A DNA stretch of 64,000 nucleotides, taken from the NCBI GenBank assembly GCA_963931865.1, contig OZ007505.1:11937101-12001100 (forward strand), written 5' to 3'. The notes beneath the pieces were generated by a model, which worked only from the letters and a program-made list of their open reading frames with translations, did not search any database and was not told the DNA's origin. This document shows positions 47,201-58,693 of the stretch, piece after piece. The number at the start of each line of letters is the position of its first letter. Positions within the stretch are counted from its first letter, which is position 1. The stretch is from Axinella damicornis (taxonomy: Eukaryota > Porifera > Demospongiae > Axinellida > Axinellidae). The position numbers were made by a program, and so were the translations under genes.

Positions 47201-50200
47201 GCAGAAAAGGAAGGTATGAGACCACAGGCTTTTCCACTTATACCAGTTACTGTAGTTTAATTTCCAGGTGTGCTGTTTCTTTAGCCAGTTGTAGCAGTGA
47301 GAAGCATACTGTACACAATGTACGTTTAGGGTTTTCAAGCATTTTTAATGGTGTGTGAGCACTGTGATGCACACAGTGTGTATGCATGTACCCAGTGCTC
47401 AGAACTTTGTGTCGGCTTATATACCTTACTATCACAAACGAGCAGCTTTTCATCGCTTGTAGTACTACTGTAACAAGTGATGAGAAGCTGGAGCAGGCCT
47501 GGGAACGAGGCTACATGTACATAAACAAAGGTGGGTGCCCTTTCACGGTTGAATGCGGCACTCTTTCGTGTGTTTCCGCATTCCTTTGTTTATCACAGAG
47601 TCGGTAGACTCTGTATGTACGGATACGACGTACACGCAATATATGCTAATACAAAAGAATCTCTCCAAATCTCAGAAACGGTACACTTATAAGCCTTTAT
47701 AACCACATACCGTTCATCTTCGAGTGTTTTCATGACCAACAAGACTCCTCGCGTCGCGAAAAACCGTCACGAAAGTACCACACCAGGTACTCGCAAAACG
47801 GGCAAATTGTTTTTCTTTCTTCTTCTTCTTCTTTCTTCTTTCTTCAGACGGGCTAGCTCGTCGTCGCCTCAACCACCCATGATGGTTTTCGCACGAAACA
47901 GCAGCATTTTACACCGAGTAGTGCACCTGGCCATCGCTTTTTCGCAACCTCCAAGTTTTCACCAGACGGCTGCAGCTGCCCACTCAATAACTATGGCTTC
48001 TTTAGTCACACCATTTTCTCGTTTGTACGCATGCGCAATCACTTAGCAACGAACGTAATTATTACTCAAGATCGCTGAATTAGAAGTGTCTTGCGCCGTT
48101 GTGTTACTAGTATACTACCTACTGTGTTCTGTGAGAGGGCTGAATGCCTATCTAAAGACTACATCTTGCTACTTCTGGTATATAATATTATGGTCTTCAG
48201 AGTTCAGACAGGGATTACTGCCTTAGTATCCATCCAGAAAGGGTTGACTTGGGTCTGATTCTTCAGCCAATGTGAATACCGGAGTCAATATAATTTGTCC
48301 ATATACCAAAGCAAGGGCTCCTACTACTTGTGAGGACACCAACTTCTGCTCTGTGATGGCAAATTGCTTGCGCTGCTGATAAAAAAAGGGCATAAACAAG
48401 TAATAAAAAACATTTGAAAATGTAACAGGATGTAGGGATACCAGAACGGCAAAAAGTAAGGAAACAAGGCAGGGATGATCGCACAAAACAGTGAAGTATA
48501 CAATCCCCCTACATATTATACACCTACGTACATGTATATGGAAAAAGATCTCTGTAGGGGGGGTTGTATACTTCACTGTTTCGTGCGATCATCCCTGCCT
48601 TGTTTCCTTACTTTTTGCCGTTCTGGTATCCCTACATCCTGTTACATTTTCAAATGTTTTTTATTACTTGTGTACATATAGCAGCAAGCATGCGTGCTTC
48701 AGAGCCCTCCCAGCACATCTACATCACTAGCAGTATCACTGCTCACCACATTGTCTTCACTGCCATCAAGCGCTCGATGATGTCCCGCGTGGAAGTCCTG
48801 TGTACATGTACATGTATCTTCATCTTCACAGGCATTCCAACACACAGTCATACTGTACATGTAGACATCTTAGATACGGATACACAGACTCATTGAGACT
48901 TTCTGCAAGCAAAGTTCTTACCTAAGATGCGCGTAGAACATCTCAAAGCATTCATGAATGTGCTACATTTCGGAGTTGCCAAACATGAGAAATGAGTGCT
49001 TTCCTACAGCCTGTAGCCTTGTTCCCAGGCCCGCACCCAGCTTTTCATCGCTTGTAGTACTACAAGTGATGAGAAGCTGGGAGCAGGCCTGGGAACAAGG
49101 CTACATGTACATCACACGAAGGCACGAGGCTAGCGCAAGGGTAGGCACGAGGCTAGCGCTAGGGTAGGCACAAGGCTAGCGCAAGGGTAGGCACGAGACT
49201 AGCGCAAAGGTGGGCAATCATTCAAGTAAACTTTGACCCAATACAGGAAATTGAGCTAAAAGTTGGGGTGGATGCTTTTTTGTGGGTGGGCGCTCTTTCG
49301 CAAGAGTAAGGTATTTATATACAGGGTACTACTACCTGCCTGTATGGTAGTGATATTCATGTTGGGTACATGTAGAGTGGATGGCCCACGGGCCTGTTCT
49401 GCGATTGATCCTCTGTATTATAGTATTGTATTTGGGTCCTTAATATTAGTAGATATGCTAGTTGGACTCCAGTGCAGCTTTGCTTTGCATTAGAGAAGAA
49501 TTCATGGTGTACGTAGCTACATGTAGGATGACCCACGGATCTTTTCTGCTAGTGACCCTCCATCCTATTCTTGCCCCTTAGATGCCCTGGAGCAGCAGAA
49601 GGCTGCATATGAGAGAGAGTTGGCTAAACTGAAGGAGAAGTTGTACGTCCTCTCCCACTCCACCCCCTCAGAAGCCTCTACCACCGCCAGTTCCAACCTT
49701 GTAAGCTCTGCATGCTTCACCTCATCACACATACTGCGTACATGTGCATATTACATGTACTGTACATGCACACACACCCACACCAGCACATGCGCAACAC
49801 ACACACACTTGTGCACGCAGCACATGCACACGCTAACACACACACACATAACATGTACCACACACACCACCTCACACAGTCTTGAGGAAGAGTGGGAATA
49901 CAAGAACCGGGAGCGTCTCCTCAACACCGTGCTACACGCCAACCGACTGGTGCAGGAAGCTAACATGCTGGCCGAGGAACTGCGCAAGGAAACTGTCTTC
50001 AAAGTCACTCTGACGGTAAACTACCAAAAGATTTCCATGTACATGTACACTAGTACTGTATAATTATGCAAGTTTCTCTTGCAGTGTAATCCCTCCCTCC
50101 CTCTCTTCCTCCCTATCTTCCTCCCTCTCCACCATTTTTTCCAATTGTCTTCCCCTCCCTCCCTCCCTCCCTCCCTCCATTGCAACGGCTACCAGGAGTG

Positions 50201-51875
50201 CGGTTGCCCCTCGATACATTAAGATTTTAACGTGTGTGTGTGTGTGTGTCTGTCTGTCTGTGAGTGACGGAAGTGGGATGTTCATGGGGCGGGACTAGAC
50301 TATAGTGACGCGCGACCTTCGTACTTTAATGAACCTCGGACTCCGCGAAGATTGTTCGAGAACATTGGGCTGGAATCCAGCTAGGGCTGCAAGCGGATGC
50401 GGGGAGCAGCAGTCGACACAATTGGGGAGCAGCAGCCGAAGCGGATGCGATTGGGAGCAGCAGCTGAAGCGGACGCAAGCGGCGAGCATGCAGCAGCCGC
50501 TGAAGCGGGCACAATCGGGGAGCAGCAGCTGGAAGCGGACGCAAACAGGAAGCAGCAGATGAAGCGGATGCAATCGGGCGAGGGAGCAGCAGCTGATTCA
50601 AAGCAGACGCAAGCGGCGAGCAACAGCTGGAGCGGACGCAATCGGGGGGCAAGCGGACGCAATAGGGGAGCAGCAGCTCTGCACAGAGAGCTGTCCAGCG
50701 CCGGATTACTCACAGTAGGCTAACGAGGGGGAAGTAGCTAAGCGAGCAAAGCGAGCAAAGTGAGCGAAGCTACTTGTATGCTTTATGATCAACATTGATG
50801 TTATGTTCCCTTCCTCCTCCCCTTTCACCCTCCTTCCTCTCTCTCCTTTCTTTCCTCCTTCCTCCCTCCTCCCCTCCTTTCCTCCCTCCTTCCCTCCTTC
50901 CCTCCCTCCTCCCCTCCTTCCCTCCCTCCTCCCCTCCTTCCCTCCCTCCTTCCCTCCCTTCCTCCTTCCCTCCCTCCTCCCCTCCTTCCCTCCCTCCTCC
51001 CCTCCTTCCCTCCCTCCTTCCTTCCCTTCCTCATTCCATCCCTTCCTCATTCCGTCCTCCTCCGCCATCCTAGGATGAGAACCTTGGTCCAGACCCATTC
51101 TATGACCTGGAGCAACATGTATAGCTGGGCGTGGCCAATATATATCTGGAGGTCCTCCACCATGACATCCTTCACGAGTATGATGCATCTATTATTGTCC
51201 CCACAGGGAAGGTGAGGTAGTGTAAACTATACATAATTATGTATCCATTGTGTGTATACTGAGGCAAGAGCTCATGATTACATCATCGTCACTCCGGCCA
51301 CGTGGCCACGTCCACCACAATAACAATGATGATATCATCTTTTGCTCTTGACCGAGGTGTGTATTGGAAGTAAACAAGAGTGATATGTTGTGTGTTTTAT
51401 GGTTGGCGAGTGTACAGCTGTATGTGTATGTGTGTGTGTGTGTGTGTGGGGGGGGGTTGGAGTGTAAGGGTGAGAGTGTGAATAGGAGAGAGGTGAGAGA
51501 GTGTGGGGGGAGGAAGATGAGGTGTACATGCAAGTGGGTGTGGGAGGGAGGATGTGTGTGTGTGAGAAGTGTGTCACACACTATCTGCTGTTTGTTTTCA
51601 GGAGTGTGGGAAGCTGAGGGTGGCTGTGCAGAGAGTACCAAGTGAGTATCATCGTACTGTTCGCTCTGTACAGTGTGTATGTAGTATGGTAGATTGTAGT
51701 ATTGGAATATTCATTGTCCTTCAATTTGAGCTGCCTTCACACAAACATCCCTCACCCCTTCACAGCGCGTGTCCCTGACCGAGACCCTGGTGAGGATGTG
51801 GACATGGACGAGCCGGCCATACCTTTGTTTGAGGAGGTGTGTGAGCTGAATCAGGGAGTCCGCTTCTCATGCCAG

Positions 51876-51906
<31 letters not shown>

Positions 51907-51984
51907 GTCTGAGTGTGTGTGTGTGTGTGTCTGTGTGTGGTCTGAGTGTGTGTGTGTGTGTGTGTGTGTGTCTGTGTGTGGTCT

Positions 51985-52033
<49 letters not shown>

Positions 52034-55000
52034 ACTATACTTTTCCCAGGCTGAACCAAAATCGTTTTGTATCACATACAGTACACTATTCAGAGTTTGT
52101 AATCAGATTATGACATATTGTTCTGTCTACATCGCCCCCTCCTTTCAGGGGAGCTTGACCAGAGCACAGGCACATGAGTTGGTCCGGGGGCTTTGTGCTA
52201 CATTGAAGTGAATATCAGCCTTCACAGGTGTTCTCTGTGGTGGCTCATGGGTTTCAACACCAGCATCAGATTGAGCATGATCAGCGAGTTGTCCTTGGTG
52301 GCAACGTCGCCTTCCTGATTAGATCCATTCAAGGTGAACTCGCCATCTGGCTCAACATGTTCCCTAGAGCCTTGTAAGAGGATCAGAACCAGTAGTGGGT
52401 CACCCTGAGCTGTGACGTCATGAACAGTAGCAGAAGTAACCTTCTGGGAAGTGAGATGGACAGGGAGAGATCCCACCTGGATTTCCCCAACCTGTGTGTA
52501 GTACACTTTGCTCACAGTGAGATCTGGGATACAATCCGGTAAGGCCCGTGCCAGGGTCAAGAGTTTCCTCGATCTCCAACACGATAGTCTCTCTCCATAA
52601 GCTTCCAGTCATAGGCCTAGGCTAACTACTTCCGTTGTGCTCACTGTGGGGACTCTGCAAACAGAGTCCAAGCTGATGACAAGGAAGGAACAACCTCTTC
52701 TTAGTTGTCAATACTCCAGTGGTGTGGGTGGTAACAGAGCAGCTTCTTTCGGAGTTGCCAAACATGAGAAATGAGTGCTTTCCTACATTACAATAACCCC
52801 AGACCATCCCAGAGAGGTACCAGTCCCACTGGTTGAGACGTGTTTACACAGCGTGGTTTTCAAAGTCCTATTAATTCTTTCTACCATGCCATCACATTGA
52901 TCCCAAGAAGCTTGCACAAACCCTTCATTAGGTAGGAATTCTCAGATTAGTTCCCCTATCAGATAACAATGCTTCTGGACTTCCAAACAATGGGATCACT
53001 TCATCCACCGAGACCCAAGCGGGCCTTCTGATCAGGTGACGGACACACAATCGGCAATTTGGTAAAGTAATCTTGGACCATGTTTGTTCCCAGCAGTGGT
53101 TATCAGTGCACAATATATAATTTTTAAAAGCTGGTCTGACACCGGTATTGGTCGGACATGATCTGACACTAACAAATTTGCCAGGCGGGAAGCTAGGCTT
53201 ATGATCTTTCGGTGTGGGGTGGTAATCTGAGGGAATGTATGTAGGTACGTATGACTGTCTGTGAAGTGCTCATGTGTCTGAAATGTTCATTATTGTGGCT
53301 AGGGCTGAGCGATTATTTCGATTATGCGATTAATCGTGATTTTCTCTAAGCATCGCGATGGTGATTGCAGCAATCGCGACTGCGATGTTAGTCAGACGGC
53401 GCAAAAGTGCTTATGGGTTTTCATGAATATACTTAGCAGGACTGTGAATGCAATAATCAGGACAATGAATAGATAAGCACAGCGTGGCCATGGCTTCTAT
53501 CCAAGGCTTCTATCCAAGGCTTCTGTGGGTTCTTTCAAGCATGGCTTCTGTCCACCATTGCCTTGTGACTTTGAAAGTTTGCATGGTGTATGCCAGTCTA
53601 GCCACTAGCCCCTCTCCGCCCGGCCGGTCAAGCGGGCGCGGGGCGAAGCCGCGCGCAGAGGGCGGAGAGGGTCTAGCAAACATTGCGCTTGATCACGTTT
53701 CTCTGGAATGCCAATTACATGTACCTGTGAACCGGTGAAGTGCCAGCTGGAGTTGAGGACGACTTCTGTACGCTTGGAGGAATCCAGGTTGGACTAGTTT
53801 AACTCGAGTGTAGGCTATTAGACGCTCTCCACCGGGCTGATCGCACGCGAACGGCTTGGTTTACAACCACGAGAGTCATGAATAAAATTGGAACAAATCG
53901 CTTCAGTGAGATCTGATTGGTCAGTTGAAACGCAATCAAGTGCAATGTTTGCTAGACCCTCTCCGCCCTACGCGCGCGGCTTCGCCGCGCGCCCGCTTGA
54001 CCGGCCGGGCGGAGAGGGGCTAGCGGCTAGACTAGGTGTATGCAGGCCTCCTTCAAACGGAAACTTTTAGCATAATCGTGATATAATCGATAATCGTGAT
54101 TATATGGATGCAATAATCGTGATGTTGGAAAATCCACAATCGCTCAGCCCTAATTGTGGCCCCACAGCCAAGTCACTGTCACAATACCAGCGGTGAGGTA
54201 GCACTGCAAACGTTATTATGGGTTTTGGTATCGCCGCTTCATGAATAATAATATACCTACCCGGTACGATACGGACTGTGAATACGTAATCAGAACTATG
54301 AATACGTAAAGTAGGCATGCGCTATGTTCACTGTGTGGCTTCCCACTGCTTATTCAATTGACTGGCCAAATGTCAGTGCAGAACAGTCAGTGGACGGCCA
54401 TATCAGCGCTTCGCCCGGAATATGGCCGATGGCCGACTGTTATAATGTGCCCTGGTTATTGACATATCCCTTATGTCCACCCCAACAATTTGCATGCTTC
54501 ACTAGTATGCACATGTAGGGTGCAAGGGTGGACGGTGGGACTTCCTCCCCACAGTCACTATGGCACATTCAGGACAATTCCTAGCCTACATACAGTTTAT
54601 TTCAAGGTCCTTGAGCTAGCGAGTCTTGGCAGGTACAATGTATCTCCACTGTAACGCGTCGCTACAGTGTACTTTTCCAGGCAGAACCCAAATCTTATAT
54701 CGCATATCATCATTCCACATCTGAGTTCAGAGTATATGTGCCATCCCACCACCACCTACATGCTGTACATACGCTTTCCAGCTGGCTTTGCCATCCGCAC
54801 TTCTGATAAAATGGGTTGAGCGTGTCTTGGCAGGTACCTCCACTGCAACGTGTCACTACTTTTCTAGGCAGAACCCAAATCATTATCGTATCATTCCAAT
54901 CATTACATCATCTATTATAATTATAATTGAGATCAGAGTTTGAAGTACGTAGTGTTCCTTTACATTTTTGTATATCTCACATTGTTACAATGTTTGTGTG

Positions 55001-58000
55001 TGTTTATGCATGCTTTCTCAGAGACATATCTCACATCTCACTGTTTCCTCATCCTGCCCTGATACACACTCGCAGATTAGTGTGGTTGAGGCTACGGGTC
55101 TGCCCAAGGAGTACTGCCACTACATGTTCTGCCAGTACCGTTTCTGGAACCAGGAGGAGCCCATGATCATCCCCCCTCTGGTGCAGTCCATCACCGAGAA
55201 ATTGCCGTTTGGTGTGCAAAAATTTGAACACTCCCAGGTACAACCTCATTTCTGGACTACCTTGTTGCAATCCATGACACCTGGTCTTCTGTGGCAGACT
55301 GCAAAATTGAGTGTTGATATATGACTGCATAAATTGGGGGTAAAGTCTATTTCTGCACTCTTGCTCTCTTGCTGTGGACAGCCTACGCATATGACATGTA
55401 CACACACTAACTCACTCACTTAACACACTCAATGACATACACTTAACACACACACCTGCACGCTTACGTGTACACATTCACTTACACAACACACGCACAC
55501 ACACACACTTCCCCCAGACCTTCACAGTGGAGGTGACAGAGGACTTCGTGGAATTCCTGGAGACAGGGGTGTTGGCGGTGGACCCAAGTCCTTCATGGAG
55601 AGGTGATGTCATGCATATGCGCTGTGTGTGTGTGTGTGATGTGTGAGTGTGTGTCCTACTGTCATCCTGTTTTTTTCCCGGTCCCAATCCATTCCTTTCA
55701 CTCTGCCACTGTCTCCACTGCTTCCCACATACATGTAGGGAGATAGTCTCGCATAGCCAGACTCTCGCACGGAAAGGAGAGTCTGGTACCCTGCCCATAT
55801 ACGACTTGTTCCTTAGGCCACCCCTAGTGGGGTGGGATAAGTGGCGATAACGAATTCATGATAAGTGGATGTAAACCACAAAGTTTACATTACATCGCGT
55901 TCATGATGAGGCGCTAAAGAATCCGTAATGCACGCATAATTGCCGAGTGCCGCGAGGCTACTAATCGTGCAGCGTAGTCAACATCCACTTATCATGAATT
56001 CGTTATCGCCACTTATCCCACCCCACTAGGGGTGGCCTAAGGAACAAGTCGTATATGGGCAGGGTACCAGACTCTCCTTTCCGTGCGAGAGTCTGGCTAC
56101 GCGAGACTAGTAGGGAGATGGGATTCCTCCTTCCCTGGCCTCCACCCTCTGCATTTGTCGCGTGTTGAAGTTGCATGTATCACATGATACCAGGAGCGCA
56201 TAATGAGGAAGCGAGCGGAAGGAAGGGAGGAGCGTGAAACGACCACGCAAAAGATTAAAAATTGAAAATTTTCTCACGGTAGTCCCGTTACTATTTTTAG
56301 CTCGCACGTGTACGGAGACTCAAGGATGACGACTACTAGAAGACAGAGAAAAGGCCAGTATCAAGACTCCAATGGTAGTGAGGCAGGGGAATGACATACT
56401 GGTAGTGACAGACCTCGACAAAGTGCTGTATGACGATGCAGTCGATCGAGCCGCTCCACACAGTCAAGCGGGCGTCTCGACTAGTGGAAAGAACCGCCCT
56501 TTGTGCTTTTCTGGAGTTCATGACTGCTGGGAAACATCCCGCGACACTTACAGACACTATCTTCTCTCTCTCCCATCGAGATTTGGCCCGTCGCTGTAGT
56601 CAATGCAATGCAATGGCATCACAGAAAAACAACGATACACGTGCGAGCTAAAAATAGTAACGGGACTACCGTGGGAAAGTTTTCAATTTTTAATCTTTTG
56701 CGTGGTCGTTTCATAGCCTCGTACCCAGGCCCACGCCCAGCTTTTCGTTGCTGCTTAGTACGGTAAAGCGGCGACGAAAAGCTGGGTGTGGGCCTGGGTA
56801 CGAGGCTAGTCGTTTCACGCTCCTCCCTTCCTTCCGCTCGCTTCCTCATTATGCGCTCCTGGTAGTGGTAGTCATCAATAATCGACCGCAATCAGTTTTC
56901 GACCGCTCTAAATTCGACCAGGCATCAATTTTCGACCCAGTAGTATACGGAGAAAGACGGAAATTAACGTACGTGCACGATTTCCACCTCGTGAGAGAGA
57001 AATGACAGGTGTCTGCCATGCCAACTAAAAGACGGAAGAGAGCGCGACAACCCGAAAAAGGAGTGGGAAATCGCCCCAAAAAGTGCAGAACATGGAGCGA
57101 CGAATGCTGTGAAGGCTGTTCATGAAGGTATGGGGGTAAACAGGGCAGCTGGAGTTCCGAAAACTACACTTAAGGACCGATTATCGGGACGGGTTCAACA
57201 GGATGGAAGCCGACGATAGTAGTGTGGTAAGACGAGTAGTACTGCCTACTGGGTCAGTGTCGTCAAGTCGAAGCGTGTCCCTACCTACTGCTGGGTCATT
57301 TGTCATCAAGTCCAAGTGTGTCCCTACCTACTCCTGGGTCAACGTCGTCAAGTCCAAGTGTGTCCCTACCTGCTGCTGGGTCATTGTCGTCAAGTCCAAG
57401 TGTGTCCCTACCTACTGCTGTGTCATTGTCGTCAAGCAAGTGTGTCCCTACCTTCTCCTGGGTCAGCGTCGTCAAGTCCAAGTGTGTCCCTACCTGCTGC
57501 TGGGTCATTGTCGTCAAGTCCAAGTGTGTCCCTACCTACTGCTGTGTCATTGTCGTCAAGTCCAAGTGTGTCCCTACCTTCTGTCAAGTCCAAGTGTGCC
57601 CCTACCTACTGCTGGGTCATCGTCGTCAAGTCCAAGTGTGTCCCTACCTACTGCTGGGTCAACGTCGTCAAGTCCAAGTGTGCCCCTACCTACTGCTGGT
57701 TCAGTGTCGTCAAGTCCAAGTGTATCAGTGCGTACTCCTGGATCAGCATCATTGAGTCCAAATTTGGGTGTTCATAGGAAGCCTTTATTCAACAGTGGGC
57801 TGCAACACAGAGAAATCAGCAACAACGAGTGTGCAGTTTGTATTGGTGCTTATGACGATGATGTCATCGATGGAGAATTGCAGCGAGAGTGGATTCGTTG
57901 TACGAATGTGCATAGCTGTGGGAAATGGATGCACTGTGATTGTATTTACAAGAACCCAGATGGTTCCTACAAGTGCAATATTTGCAGTACATGCTTTGCT

Positions 58001-58607
58001 TAGTTTGTATTAAGTGTATTACGGCCTGTTTAATTGTGCGATGTTGATGTATATTCTGTTCTGGACTGGACAGATCTAAGTTGTGCTATCAGGCTGTTTG
58101 TGCTGCATGTAAACATGTATTATGCATACGTTGTATAGCTATTGCTATCCCATAGTGGAACTATATAAGCTAATTTAGTGAAGCGGTCGAAAACTTGTTA
58201 ATGTGGAATGTATTGTTGGTCGATAATATGTGGCACTGGTCGATAATAAGTTACGGCATGAGGGGGCGTTTACTGTTCGCTAGTCTGAGAAAAATTGAAC
58301 CCTACAGCGTTAACTTGGTAAGTTCAAAGGTCAAAGGTGACTCTTTGTAATGGCGTTAGTTCGGATCCGTACCGCGACTGGCAGTGAGTTTATAGCGTAA
58401 GTTACGTAAACTGGTCGATTATTGATGACTACGTACCGCTACCAGGCCTTCCCTGTTTTGCACAAAAGCTTGGGGTGGAGTCTTTGGTGGAGGCATGAGA
58501 ACGAGGCTAGAGATGAACTGAGCAATGCTACCTCTCACATACATGTATACACATGTACACACATGCACACAATTATTCGTACACACACACATGCACACAC
58601 ACTGACT

Positions 58608-58693
<86 letters not shown>

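Larger units (their letters stand above)
53110..54450 (+). repeat. Dispersed repeat R, copy 2, interrupted by a hAT element
   Basis: The outer parts 53110-53299 and 54153-54450 align to 43680-44700. The centre is the hAT element. Confidence 0.88.

Noticed and set aside
51760..52075. Long His/Thr- or Cys/Val-rich open frames on both strands
   Set aside because: They are the translation of the (TG)n microsatellite and have no start or splice context.
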